A stretch of DNA of 64,000 bases, taken from positions 102,697,284-102,761,283 of the forward strand of contig OV884057.1 in assembly GCA_930367215.1 (NCBI GenBank), written 5' to 3'. Each line of letters begins with the position of its first letter. The stretch's first letter is position 1. The stretch is from Pollenia angustigena (lineage: Eukaryota; Arthropoda; Insecta; Diptera; Polleniidae). This document shows, piece by piece, positions 11,043-23,500 of this stretch. The notes beneath the pieces are model-generated. The model made no database searches. It was not told where the DNA came from and worked only from the letters and a program-made list of their open reading frames with translations. The translations under genes were made by a program, and so were the position numbers.

Positions 11043-12873
11043 TCAATTTCTCAATCTGCGATGGTTTGAAATAGAGGAACCACTTTGAAAATTGTTATGA
11101 TTAATATTGTTCCAATTGTTTTTCAACTTTTTAAAGAGCGGTACATCAGCTCTAACCGTGACTTGAGGGATTTTGGTTTCGAATACAGTTTTCAACACTA
11201 ACTCGTACACATGATGTCTGCACCCAAATAAAATAAGTTCTCTTCCTAGTGATCGCTCCAGTACCATTAAAGCGACCCGTGTTAAAAGCTGTGGTGTCAC
11301 AGCACATAATTTGAACTTTATCGGAGATATGCCATTTATTTATTGCATTCAATATAGCTGCAGCCTGCTCTTTTCCACTTGTATGATCTAATTTAGGTAC
11401 TGCAATAAGTTTCTCTTTATTTCATACGCGATTACAATTGGAAGTCTCTCTTCTTTAAAATTTTTTGCATTTGTTGGGTGCAATAATTTCCCATCCCAAT
11501 GAATAGTGACCATTTCAGGAACATTATTTTCAAAATATGCTTTTATTTTTTCGGCACGATCTTTTCTCATCTGTGTTCTTTTTCTTTGCATGGTAGATTT
11601 ATTTATTATAAATTTGTCTACATTCTTCCCCAGTGCTTCAAGTGTTGCTTCCAGAATATACACGGAATCACGAATGCTCAACTGGCATCTATCAAGGGCA
11701 GCTACAAGTTTTGGAGAAAGAAAATCTTTGTGTCCTTTTTTTTGCAAATGCAATACATTTTCTTCCGAAGTCTGTTGACTATGAACTTGGTGATTTTCAA
11801 CGAAACTGATGGATGACGAATCTGATGCGAAACTTGAATTTGGTGGTATGACTGGTGTTTTATAGCCTTTTTACACTGATCAACATCTAACATCTACCAT
11901 CAATTTGCCACCATTTGCGAAGATGTTAACATCTTTCCATAAGACATACATAGGGCTTAAAACCAACATCTTTAAAAGATTTTCCTATCTCATTTTATTC
12001 CATTCTACATCTTTCGATTATTTTAGTGTCATCACTAGAAAAGTGGCAATAAGTTCTATTATTATTGTGGCATCACTGGCAAAAAGAAGTTTGTTTTGAA
12101 AGCAGCGTTACCATTTGTCAAGTTTTATCTTTTATTGCAATGTTTTTTTTTGTTAAGTATTTTTTATATTTTTAAACAAATTGAATTTCAAATACATTTT
12201 TAAGTTTTCTTTTTAAATTTTGGCACTTTTGTGAGAAAAAAACATTTTTAATTTAAAAACATTTTTTTTCAAAAATGGTGACATTTTTGATTGATGGTAG
12301 ATGTTAGATGTGAGCAATGTAAACGAGTGTTTCACATTTTCTACATCTTTGATGGTAGATGCTAGATGTTGATCAGTGTAAAAAGCCTATTAGTTTCATT
12401 TAGCTGCCTGTTTCTTTCTGCTAATAACCGCGATTTCGTTCTTTCTTCTCTACGCCATAAATTGTAATCCACTCCTGTCAAAGAGCCTGGTCTACCAGGT
12501 TTTCGCTGTTTTTGCAAAAAAAGTTTGTCTTCATTGATTTTTATTATATTTAAGGCATCAGCGTGCGCTATGGCAAAAAGATCGTCCAATGTATGTACAA
12601 GCAAATTTTCCTTATCTTTGAGCACTTGGGTGGCCTTCTTTGAATTTTTTTGCAAATTTTGGCAAACTCGATGTAATTTAACTAATTTTTCCACACTATT
12701 TCTTAATATTTTCGTGGGTATTCGAGCTTTTTCCCAGAAAATCATACATTCCTTTATAGCTAAATTAGCACTTTCTTGCACGGTTAATATTCCTTAGCGA
12801 ACATTATAAAATAAATCAGCCAGAACATGTCGGTTTGAAGGAAGTTTCATGCCCGGTATTCGGTGGTGCGACA
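11043..12873 (-). pseudogene. DNA-transposon-derived transposase fossil, split by a MITE
   Basis: Minus-strand reading gives three collinear pieces of one protein. The N-terminal piece (about 12873-12391) has MSHHRIPGMKLPSN, then KARIPTK, DDLFAIAHADAL and RKPGRPG, with a stop near 12797. The middle piece (about 11860-11388) contains VTIHWDGKLL and ERLPIVI. The third piece (11352-11043) contains CCDTTAFNTG and then, in another frame, GRELILFGCRHHVYELVL. The acidic residues in HWDGK and CCDTTA followed by CRHH suggest a DDE-type nuclease fold. Related hypothetical proteins are widespread in arthropods; I cannot name the superfamily. It is interrupted by the MITE at 11870-12388 and by several stops and frameshifts, so it is not functional. 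Confidence 0.6.
11868..12389. mobile_element. MITE inserted in the transposase fossil
   Basis: The inverted ends CTTTTTACACTGATCAACATC, continuing through CTAACATCTACCATCAA, and their complement at 12348-12384 are almost identical over about 37 bp. TA dinucleotides flank both ends, so a TA duplication is plausible. A second internal copy of the GATGGTAGATGTTAGATGTG motif lies at 12293-12312. Removing the element brings two collinear parts of the fossil protein together, which dates the insertion after the transposase. Confidence 0.75.
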
Positions 12874-12939
12874 TTATTAATTTTTTTTTTAAATTTTTTA
12901 CCACAAACTTTTAACAGAATTAAATTTAAATAATTTAAT

Positions 12940-13160
12940 GAAAATTAAATTTGATGAACTTAAGCCTAATTAAAATATTAAAAATTTGGATTAAAAACCA
13001 TAAATAGTTCAACAAAATAACCACAATACTAATTATTGTTAAAGCTAAGGCACGAGCTCTATGTTTGCATTTGTCCTTCAAGTTGTGCTGAAAAGGCCAG
13101 CAACAAAAAGAAAGACAAGAAAATGGAAAAAAACAAAATTTTGCACACATTTCAAAGCAA
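12940..13160 (+). repeat. Fragment of the 565-bp repeat family
   Basis: This stretch, from GATGAACTTAAGCCTAATTA through GGCACGAGCTCTATG to the AAAGACAAG region, closely matches 27825-28000 and 28390-28560 inside the tandem 565-bp repeats. It lacks the part of that repeat that carries the B-box-like motif. It shows that the family is dispersed and not confined to the LTR insertion. Confidence 0.75.
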
Positions 13161-13367
13161 ACTAAACAATCAGCTGTTAAATGGGTGCTCAAATAAAGCA
13201 GTGATGCCAACTCAAAGTTGTGACACTCTAAAAAAACACCCTTTATTTGTATATAAAATTAAGCATTTGTACTAATTTCAATTTCTTGTAAAATCCGCAA
13301 AAATTTATAAGAAATAACGAAGAATTTTACCGGAATTCTAAAATGTGAAAACACAGGATGCATCTAA
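13161..13367. other. Short spacer without features
   Basis: No gene or repeat structure recognised. Ends at the TAA duplication of the next element. Confidence 0.4.
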
Positions 13368-14340
13368 AGCTGGGATCACACGATTGCCGCAATGCACCAA
13401 TTTTCAAACTTTTTAATACACCAATCGTGTGACTGCACAATCCATTGGCTCTTGTACCAATCGAGGACAATATTGTGCTTACTTTTACCAATCAAATGCG
13501 GCAATCGTGTGACTGTTGGCTATGCAACCGCGCGTCAATAAAAATAACAAAAATGCACCAATATTTATTGTCTTCTTGTGCGGCAATCAAACAACACAAT
13601 ACGCGCCAATATTTGTCTTTTTTTTAAATAAATTTTACGTTTTTGTGTTTTCTTTAGTAAATAATGTAAATATATGTTTATATATTTGTTATGCATTTTA
13701 ATTTTTGCTATTAACAAATACATATGTTCACAAGCATACTATGTAGCTGGTAAGTGCGAATATTTTTATTAAAGATATTTAATAAAACTTTTCTTTTACT
13801 CTTTTACGGATATTTTCGTTGATATTTCTTAAAGAAAATATGTTTTAACTTGAAAACGAAAACAAAAAATTTGTTAAAGTAGCCGAGAATTCTCTTTACT
13901 AAACGATATCGGTAGTTAAATTTATAAAGTTACAGAATTTAGTTACCGATATTTAAATAATATTATTTAAATTTTATTATTTCATACACATTTTTTATTA
14001 CGTTAACATTCGAAATTGTTGAACAGACTGTTCATTTTTGGAATTTCATACATTTTTCTTAAAATATTTCAAATAAAACTATTCAACAAAAAATTTTATA
14101 AAAGGTACCACAACAGCTGTTTTCATAGTTGTCAAGTAAGAACAATCGTGTTACTGTGCTGCGGCAATTATTGTACCCATTTCGCTTTGTACCAACTAGC
14201 GGCAATTAAATTTGTATAAAACAGGGCAATCGTGTGATTTCAGAATATTTGATTGGTGCAATTTCTTTATTGTGCGTCAATAAAGCACAATCAAAATTGT
14301 CCCATATTGGCGCATTTGCGGCAATCGTGTGATCCCAGCT
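13368..14340. mobile_element. 973-bp PIF/Harbinger-like MITE, TAA duplication
   Basis: The ends AGCTGGGATCACACGATTGC (then CGCAA) are perfectly inverted at 14316-14340. TAA is duplicated at 13365-13367 and 14341-14343; a 3-bp TWA/TTA duplication is typical of PIF/Harbinger elements. The motif CAATCGTGTGA recurs internally at about 13422, 13502 and 14226, a likely binding-site repeat. The inner sequence is AT-rich and non-coding. Confidence 0.85.
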
Positions 14341-14343
14341 TAA

Positions 14344-15105
14344 GATGGTTCGAAAGAAAAGTTGTGCCAGGTACCCCCTACAATAAAAGATACATATTAT
14401 ATATAACGCTGTCATTTAATGTCCGATCTCATTATATCGTTGTTCATGGCTTGACCGTGGCTTTATTTTTTTCTTTGGTGAATTTTTAATCCGACATCAA
14501 ATTTTGGGCGCCTCTTATGCCACCTCAGATCCTTCCCCCTTTCTTATACTCACTTGTCTGCCACGCCTCAAAATTTTTACATATGGGTAAATCCAAAGTG
14601 TTGAACGTGACAGTCGTACGCATCAAAAATGCAATAACATTTTAAACAAAAAATATTTTAACGTTCTCTTAACCCTTAAATTATAGCACTAAGAAAGCAC
14701 TGTTATCTACGCTAAAGTTTATGTAGGGCGCGATTCTAGATCAAAGATAATGGCAAAAGAAGTAGCGGTTCGAACGTGAAAAAAATAGAAGTACTTTTTG
14801 TGGCCAGGTATAAAAAGGCGTAATTCAGCGAAACCTGGCACAATTTTTTAGTCAAACTACTTTCAGAATTTTACGTAGCAATGTAAGATTAAAATGTCTT
14901 TGGTTTGATTCCAAAATCTTCTGTTTTTTTTTTTTTTTTTTTTTTTAAGCCAAAATCTGGGTCGATACGTGACATTTCGAACGTGAAATTTTTTCCATAA
15001 TAATTTAACTGAATAATGATTAAAACATATTTCTCTTTGAACTCTTCCTTAGATTTCAGACCATGAAAGAACATTTTTTTGGAACAATTTTTATCAAATA
15101 TCACC
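14344..15105. other. Repeat remnants, no gene
   Basis: 14385-14460 resembles the inner arms of the inverted-repeat element at 25503-26981 (shared ATGTCCGATCTCATTATATCG-type sequence). TTCGAACGTGA recurs at about 14770 and 14976. A 22-T run at 14925-14946 produces the spurious polylysine open frame on the minus strand. No coding sequence supported. Confidence 0.45.
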
Positions 15106-15421
15106 TGTAGCATGATTGCATTATTTTAGTAATGATGAATTTATTACTTTAAGTGACTGACATCCAAATACCGTATGTCACACTTAATGCACTCATGCTT
15201 AATTGTGAAAAGTTATTTGAAACCCATTTGTTTCCAACGTGGGAAAATATTCAAATATACCATAAACATGTATTATTATTAGGTTAAGCTAAATTCTCAT
15301 AAGTAGTATATAATCTAGAATAATTTATAATTTAAAGACAATTAAAAATAAACACAGGGAAGAGTGCAACTCAATTGCACCTTCTATAGAAAGAAAACAA
15401 AAGAAATTGTTTTAATTTACA
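15106..15421 (+). repeat. 5' LTR of the gypsy element
   Basis: 316 bp with TG...CA ends. Contains an AATAAA near 15346 as a polyadenylation candidate and a TATA-like AGTATATAATC near 15305. Aligns along its length with 24916-25232, with scattered substitutions. Confidence 0.95.
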
Positions 15422-15437
15422 TGGCGATCCTGCCAGG
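15422..15437 (+). promoter_or_regulatory. Primer-binding site candidate
   Basis: TGGCGATCCTGCCAGG begins directly after the LTR CA. TGG is the complement of a tRNA 3' CCA end. I cannot name the tRNA with certainty; 412/mdg1 elements use tRNA-Arg. The downstream leader carries repeated GGAGTGCT/AAGCACCCAAAG hairpins at 15440-15470 and around the 15528 insertion. Confidence 0.7.
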
Positions 15438-15527
15438 CTTTTGGAGTGCTCAAATATAAAGCACCCAAAGCAAAATTATTAAATTTATCTACCAGTCCTT
15501 TGGAGTGCTACATTAAGGAGCATATAG

Positions 15528-16136
15528 ACGACATGTTTTTGTCATCTGACATGTCAAATATCCCACTGCAAAACACATACATGTCGTGTGTTACCTTTTT
15601 AACTTTGCTTCTGTAAAAGTCAGACGCAAAGTCATCTGACAAAATTTCAATTAGAGCGTGCTCTATTTTCTTCTGACAAACCATCTGACATCAGAAATCT
15701 ATACCGGGAAGAAACTGGCAGCGGCGTAAACTATTGAAGGAATCATTAGCCGGCTGAAGTTAATATTTTACAATACCAAGATATGTATGCTCATCTCACC
15801 ATTGAATATAATTTATGTAAATATATACATAAAAACAGTTTAATTATAAAATTCTAAATTATTATCTTTAAAATAAAAGAAAAAATTTTAAGATGGCTAA
15901 ATTATTTTACGGCGCAAATAAATATTTTCGTGGCGGCAGCAAGTTATTTTGAAACCGAGAACTACTTTGGTTTCTGCAATTACAATGCGAAAAAAACAGA
16001 GACAATGTCAGAAGCAAATTACATGTACGTTTGTGACCGAATATTATAAACCTTATGTAAAACAGCAATTTTGACAGACATGAACAATTACATGTGACTT
16101 GAAAATTTGACATGTCAGATGACAAATACATGTCGT
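15528..16136. mobile_element. 609-bp MITE in the gypsy leader
   Basis: The ends ACGACATGTTTTTGTCATCT (then GACATGTCAAAT) and the inverse at 16105-16136 match over about 32 bp. It separates the two halves of the second leader hairpin (GGAGTGCT upstream, AAGCACCCAAAG downstream). No clear target duplication. Non-coding. Confidence 0.8.
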
Positions 16137-16749
16137 GTACGGGCGCCTTTATAAAGCACCCAAAGTGGAAAAATATTCCATTTTAACCAATTCCTGGCGG
16201 ACAGCCAAGTCTCCGCCAGATGTATGAAGGAATGGAAGAAAAACAACAATTAACAAGAAGACCCTTCAAGATAAATTTTTTAAGAGTATCCAAGTTCATC
16301 TAAGGAATCATTTGCCAATTATGGAAGTAAACAGACAACCCCCACCCAGCTGGAAAGACTCCAAAAACTCTGGGAAAGAATAAATGAGTTGGAGCAGCAG
16401 ATTAAATTAAAAATAACTAACCTTAAAATTAAATGAAGTGCACCTAGAGTGAACTCATAGGTCGGTAGGCGTTAACCGCCGTTGACAAAAATTTTTTTTT
16501 CCTCTTTTAACAATTAAAAAAAAATATATATATATAAGTATTTATATGTCTCAAGTAATGACAACTTAGAAATAAATGAAAATATAACAATATAAACTTA
16601 AATATATTCATAATTGTAAATTCTTCATCATCAGATACTGGAAACTGATATGAATGATAGGATAACCTACAGAAGAAGATTTAGCTACAGCACCTACAAT
16701 AGAAGAGGAAACAATACGCTCAATAAGGTAGAATATTAAAAATATTACA

Positions 16750-16964
16750 ATGTGGAAACCAAACTCTAAGATAGAAAAACCGAACGCAAATGTAGTGAAT
16801 AACGTAGAAATTATAGATCATACCGAACAAATTGATTCGTTGTGGACACTTTTCCTTATAGCTATAATTATTAGTACAGTAGACTTTTAAAATTTTACCT
16901 ACATCATAAGAAATCCCTTAAGAGAAAATATGTAAGTCGAGCAAATGACTTAGATAAAGTATAG
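16750..16964 (+). pseudogene. Small leader ORF with a membrane-like segment, broken
   Basis: An ATG at 16750 opens a frame of about 50 codons ending in a hydrophobic run (LWTLFLIAIIIS) and a stop. A shift then recovers KRKYVSRANDLDKV and a stop at 16964. Some Ty3/gypsy elements carry a short ORF upstream of gag with this pattern of a hydrophobic segment followed by a basic tail. Its function is not established, and this copy is disrupted by one stop and one frameshift. Confidence 0.45.
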
Positions 16965-17050
16965 GAAAGAAAAAAAAAAATCAGAGAAAATATAAATATA
17001 TAATAATAACCAAAATAGAGCACTTAAATGGAATGGAACCAAATTGTAAA

Positions 17051-19340
17051 CAAAGTTTAAGCTTAAGAAAATTTTCCATTTTTTCCAAACAAGTACTTCT
17101 AGGGTTTTTGTTTTTTCGAATATTATAAGAAAAAATAAGAAAATTAATACCTTATCGCTTGGTTTTCAAATTCTGATTATTTTTGTCAAAAATCGTTAAC
17201 CCTCTTATCGGCCTGGGGTCAGAAATTACCATTTTCACACAATATGTGTTAATTTTCCCATGTAAATGCGTTTTCAAATTAATGCCTACAAATGGTAAGT
17301 AAACGATAATTCAAATGCACCTAATGCAGTGCTGCTAGACATTTTTTCCAAAAATCTTTCAAATAGAATCGTCAAAATTTTGTACAAAGTCGTAACAAAA
17401 ATATTGTCAAAATGACGAAAAATTTTCGCATCTAGCAGGACTAACCTAAAGCTCTGTTACCCTACGTTTCCACATGCAAGTACATAATTACTTGCAAGTA
17501 GCGTATACGTATTATCAACGAAAAATCGAGGAAACAGCCGATTGGCTGAAAGTACAAAAATTGTGTGAATGTTAGTGAAAAAGTGTGAGTGTATTGAATT
17601 TTTCGAACTTGCTTGTGGAAACGGAGGGTTAGTGTAATCACTTCCCCGCAATATGAATAAATATTGCACGGGGATTTCCCCGAATGCGTTTTTTTTTTAA
17701 TGTTTTTAATCAGATGAATATTGTATACGCTACGGGCAGTGAAGTAATTTTTGATTTTCAATTAAAAATTGGTGAAAAATGCCACACAAAAAGAGGAAAT
17801 TTACATGGTTGGCTTTCCAAACCTTCAGATAACGGGAGCTAAGCTACACTCTAAAGGAGATTGTCTATAAGACTCATTAAGCTAAGGGTAGAGAAAGCTG
17901 CTCGTCTAGTTGTAAAATAATGTTCACTATTTTGGGAAAAACCAAAAATTCTTGTTCAACAATTTCACCGAGCTGCTTAAAAAGCTTAAAAAGCTATTGG
18001 ATTTGTATAATGAGTGGAAAAGCATTTTAAAATCTAAAAATAGAGATGAAGACATTTATAAAAGCAGAAGAGAAGAGTGGAAAAATGGCCGCAATGAGAT
18101 ATGATATTACAATTCTGGTAGAACTATTTTCTAGATATACAATAAATAAATTTAACCGTTTTAATATTTGTACGAGTTTCTTAAAAGAAGACCTGAAAAC
18201 ATGGGAGAATTTAGAAGATAACAAGGAAGAAAAAAGCATTGTTGAAAAATAAAAATTTTAGTAAAAATAAGTAACAAAAGACGAGGAGCAGCGATAGTAT
18301 TTGTTCAAGGTATTAAACAAATTTTTATTTAATTCCTGAAACAAAATTGCTTATTTATCTTGTGTTTTAGATTGTTCAACTTTATAGACAGCAATACTCC
18401 AAAGATGCCACTCTGAAAGATTTATCAATAGAATTCGACTTATAAATTTTATTTCTAATTATTACAAACCTAACCTATAAAGTTTTAATATATCTAACTT
18501 TTCATTCAATGAATATAACGAAAGAATCATTACCTTTATAACTATTACTCTACTATTGTTTCAGTTAGAACACAGAAAAAATTTAAAATTTTCTCTTATC
18601 ACCAATTGTATACCAAATTCATAGAATCAAGCAACCCATTTGTTGATTTTGCACCTATTACCAAAATGATTATATTGAATACTAAAAATTGTAAAAATTT
18701 TATGTTTTGAAGATTTTTTTTTTTAAATAAATTATATTTTTAATTTAAATTGAAAAAAATTATCAAAAAACTTTGCGGTTTCAAACAATGTGTTGATTGA
18801 TTTTGAAAATTTCTAACAACAATTACACAAGTTAAAATTATTTTATTTTAAACGAAATAATTTTTTATTATTTGATTATTATTTTAATTCAAAATTAATT
18901 TAAAAACAACTAAAATGTTAATTAAATTAAAATCATTTTTAGTTTTCGTTCAACAAAAAAAATAATTGATTCAATTATTACATTAATTAAGCTTAAATAC
19001 TTTTTAAATAATTTTATTAATTGATAAAAAATTACTAATAATTTTTTCTGTGAAGTTTTAAACAAATTAAAAAAAAAGAAATTAATAATATAATACAATT
19101 AGATAAATAACTAATTAACTGCGACTTGAAGATACAATATATAGCACAAATCTTTTTAAATGGATAATTTCTGACCTCAGGGCAATAACAGCGTTAATGA
19201 TTTTGGACAAAAATAATCAGAATTTGAGAACCAAGCCATAAGGAATTAGTTTTCTTATTTTAATTACAATATTCGAAAAAATAAAAACCCTAGAAGTACT
19301 GTTTGGAAAAAATGGAAAATTTTCTCAAGCTTAAACTTTG
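17051..19340. mobile_element. 2.3-kb inverted-repeat element inside the gypsy 5' region
   Basis: The arm 17051-17240 (CAAAGTTTAAGCTTAAGAAA, then TTTTCCATTTTTTCCAAAC) and the arm 19155-19340 are inverted copies over about 190 bp. Nested inside are a small inverted-repeat segment at 17457-17632 (TACCCTACGTTTCCACATG / CTTGTGGAAACGGAGGGTTA) and an AT-rich MITE at 18571-19052. A 68-codon frame at 18046-18252 is charged and lacks motifs; I do not call it a gene. No transposase found. Confidence 0.7.
18571..19052. mobile_element. AT-rich MITE with CACAGAAAAAAT ends
   Basis: Starts CACAGAAAAAATTTAAAATT and ends AATAATTTTTTCTGTG. A related end (ATTTTTTCTGTG) recurs at 19747-19758, just before the preserved gag sequence, preceded by similar AATTGATT-rich DNA from about 19570. 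The family is therefore present at least twice. Extremely A/T-rich and non-coding. Confidence 0.6.
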
Positions 19341-19762
19341 ACCTCCTTGCGCCTCGGTTCAAGATTGTCCGATTTGGCTAAAATTTTCACCATATATTTT
19401 TTAGACTAAGTGTAAAAAAATAGTGGGGCGCAGTACCCAATAAGTGCCACCCTAATGTACATGTAAGGGCAAAGACAATAAATTTATAAAGATGTTGGTT
19501 GCACTTGTAACATTTTTCGCAAACTGTTTATGAGGGAGGAAAGCAACAAGGGGAAAGCAACAAAGTGTTCAATTCAAACAACCGAGTTGATTGATTCAAT
19601 TAAACTTATAATTAAAATTAAGCTTAAAATCAAGTAAAATTTTAATTGAAAAAAAATATTTTTTTTTAATTCAATCAATTAAGAACGTAATCAAATTTAT
19701 TTTAAAATTCAAAAATCACTATTAATTGAAAAAAAAACTGTCAATAATTTTTTCTGTGTACA

Positions 19763-20512
19763 GACTTCGATGGGAAGCCTGAAAATCTGACATCCTTTAT
19801 CGATTCATTAAATTTAGTTGATACAATAAAGGGTCAACATGAGTTAGCTGCAGTATCCTTAATAAAAACCAAATTAAAAGGAACGGCTAGAAATTTAATA
19901 ACTAATGAATCAAACATATCAAATATAATAACCAAACTCAAAGTTAGCGTGAAAGGCGAATCTGTTGAAGTCCTTTCTGCAAAAATAATGAGTACAAAAC
20001 AATTCAATAAAACACCATATGCTTATTGTAACGAAATAGAAAACCTACCGAAATCCTTAGAAAATGCATATATCTCAGATGGTTTGCCATGCCAATTAGC
20101 AACCAAATACTCAACGCAAGTTGCTGTAAAAGCACTTACTAAAAACTGCACCCTTGATAAAGTAAAACTTATCATGGAGGCAGGACAATTTAACAGTTTG
20201 AATGAAGCTGTTGGTAAATTTATAAATAGTTGCACAGAGGCAACTGGGCAACAAAATGCCATATTATATTTTGGACAGAAACCAAACAACAATTTCCGAG
20301 GAAATTATGTAAAATTTAATAAAAGAAAAAATTATCCACGATATAATAACGACAATAATAACACCAACAATAGTAATAATACTAATAGGAATAACATCAA
20401 CAACAGAAGCCAACAAAGGTACAATAACAATCATAGAACTAGAAACTACGTCAGAGCAACAGACTCAAATGATTCGGAAAACTCGAATCATCCCCTAAGA
20501 GAAACTCAGTAA
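19763..20512 (+). pseudogene. gag: Ty3/gypsy Gag, 5' end lost
   Basis: Open from 19763, directly after the CACAGAAAAAAT-type insertion, to a stop at 20512, giving about 249 codons. The N-terminal part begins DFDGKPENLTSFIDSL, a capsid-like motif of 412/mdg1-type Gags. The C-terminal 60 residues are Asn/Arg-rich (RYNNDNNNTNN region, 20320-20450), a likely nucleic-acid-binding tail instead of a CCHC knuckle, as in 412/mdg1 relatives. The normal start codon and N-terminus are missing or displaced by the insertion. pol lies in the -1 frame and is already open across the gag stop, consistent with programmed -1 frameshifting in the ancestor. Confidence 0.8.
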
Positions 20513-23500
20513 ATAATAATGTATATAATCTGAACCTCAGTTTTTGTTTCTTCATTAATATTCAAATAGATAAGACTAACACCACAGTAACACTACTAAT
20601 AGACACAGGAGCTGACATTTCACTAATAAAAAAAACCCATTTCAAACTAAACCAAATAAATACTAACAAAACAACCACATTGACTGGAATAGGACAAGGT
20701 AAAATTAAATCAATAGGTAATACATTTTTCGATTTAAAATTTATGAATTTCTTGATACCCCATAACTTCCAAGTAGTACAAAATGATTTTCCAATACCCT
20801 GTGACGGAATCATTGGAATGGATTTCATTAAAAAATACAATTGTATATTAGATTTCAATGAAAATAATGATTACCTTATCCTACGCCCCTTTAATATACC
20901 ACAATCAATAGAAATACCGATTACGAATAACTGCGATATTATTTTACCGCCAAGATCCGAAGTAATACGGCAAGTTATATGATATGATATAATAGAAAGA
21001 AATCCAACTAAAAATCTAGACAGAAAATCAGAAATATTAAAAATTTTGCAGGAAAATTTTCCCGAGCAATTTAAAAATACATTAACTGAGCTTTGTGCCT
21101 CATACAACGATATTTTCGGTTTAGAATCAGAAACAATCACAACTAACAATTTTTATGAACAAAAATTGAGAGTAAAGGATTTACAACCGGTGTACATCAA
21201 AAACTACCGTATACCACATGCACACAAAGAGGAAATAGATAGGCAGGTTAAAAACCTAATAGACGATAAAATAGTTGAACCATCAAATTCTGAGTACAAC
21301 AGCCCAATTCTGTTTGTACCAAAAAAGTCACTTCCAAATTCAGGGACAAAAAGATGGAGACTAGTAGTAGATTATAGACAGCTAAATAAGAAATTAATGG
21401 CTGACAAATTTCCATTACCGAGAATAGATGACATTCTAGACCAACTCGGCAGAGCAAAGTATTTTTCATGTCTGGATCTGATGTCTGGATTTCACCAAAT
21501 TGGATTGGAGATAAACTCTAGAGATCTGACTTCATTTTCAACAAAAAATGGATCTTATAGGTTTACTAGATTGCCCTATGGATTAAAAATAGCCCCTAAT
21601 TATTTTCAAAGAATGATGACACTCGCTTTTAGTGGTTTGCGACCAGACCAGGCATTCCTTTATATGGATGACTTAGTTGTGTTAGGTTGCTCAGAAAAGC
21701 ACATGCTTTCTAATTTAAAAAATGTTTTCGAATTATGTAGGAAGCACAATCTTAAATTACACCCCGAAAAATGCTCATTCTTTATGAAGGAAGTAACCTT
21801 CCTTGGACATAACTGTACTAACAAGGGAATACTCCCAGATGATAGTAAATATTCGATAATTGAAAATTATCCAGCACCAAAAGATGCTGATAGTGCTAAA
21901 AGATTTGTAGCTTTTTGTTATTATTATCGAAGGTTTATTCCAAACTTCTCAGAACACTCGAGGCATATAACAAGATTGTCCAAGAAAGGTGTACCCTTCG
22001 AATGGAGTAATGATTGTGATATCGCGTTTAAACATTTAAAGAAAGCATTAATGAACCCAACACTACTACAATACCCAGACAAAGGAATTTTGTATAATAA
22101 CAGATGCAAGCAAATATACCTGCGGCGCAGTTCTAACACAAAAACATGAAGGGAAATATTTACCAGTTGCATATGCATCAAAAACGTTTACCAAGGGCGA
22201 GAGCAATAAGTCAACCATTGAACAAGAACTAACTGCCATAGATTGGGCCATAACGCATTTCAAACCATACATTTATGGGAAAAAGTTTTTGGTTCGCAGT
22301 GATCACAGACCACTGTCTTATTTATTTTCAATGAAAAATCCAAGCTCAAAATTAACGAGGATGAGACTCGACTTGGAGGAGTATGATTTTACAGTGGAAT
22401 ATCTTAGGGGAAAAGATAATTACGTTGCAGAAGCACTATCGCGTATAACTATAAATGATTTCAAAGACATGAATCAAAAAGTTTCTTGAGTATTAAGAGT
22501 CACGACTCGATCGATGGCCAATAAAGAAGAAATAATCAGTAGTTCTAATAAACAGCATAAAAATAATTCTAATAAAGATAAGCCCAGTATATATGTACCT
22601 TTAACAAACTCTGACGTCAGAAAATACTATAAACTAAAGATTTCCCCCGGGAGATGTTATATCAAACGAGGAAAATCTATAGTAACATATATACAAATTA
22701 AAGATTTGTTTACTAACGAGAACTTTGACTTAGGATTATTTTTCTCTAGGCTCGAAAATGTGGCCGGTAAACATAATCAGCCCAATTATGAATAAAAATT
22801 TCCCGGGAGTTTTCTCCCATTTTTCCTATGTAAATTGAATTGAAAAAATGGGAAAAGGGAAAAAAATCCCGGGGAATTTGTATTCATAATTGGGCTGAAT
22901 GTTTATAAATTACAAGTGGCACCTAGTGAGAATTGAATTTATCTCTATACATGAACTCAAAAATATGGGCAATAAATTATTGAATAAAATTAAAGTAGCG
23001 CTACTAAATGAGGTGACCCAACTAGATAGTAAGAATGCCAAGGCAATTCTCGATATAATGCTGAAACATCACGATGATCCTATAGAAGGTGGACATTGTG
23101 GAACATATAGAACAATACAGAAAATTAAAAGATACTACTACTGGAAAAATATGTCGAAAGACATATCTAAATATGTAAAATCATGTCATAAATGTCAAAC
23201 AACAAAGACATCTAAACATTTGAAAAGTTCAATGACCATTACAGAAACACCACACAAACCATTTGACACGGTGTATGTAGACACAATAGGTCCATTTCCA
23301 AAATCAATTTACGGAAATGAATATGCAATCACGATAATATGTGATTTAACTAAATTCTTAGTAACTATACCAATAGCAGACAAAAGCGCTAAAACAATAG
23401 CTACGGCTCTATTTGCTAATTTTATACTTACCTATGGTCCGATGAAGACGTTCATTTCGGACATGGGAACAGAATATAAAAATTCTATCCTATCGGAAAT

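Noticed and set aside
20980..20982. Programmed readthrough TGA in gypsy pol
   Set aside because: Other stops and a frameshift follow, LTRs are diverged, and the position between protease and RT is not a known readthrough site; simple decay is more likely.
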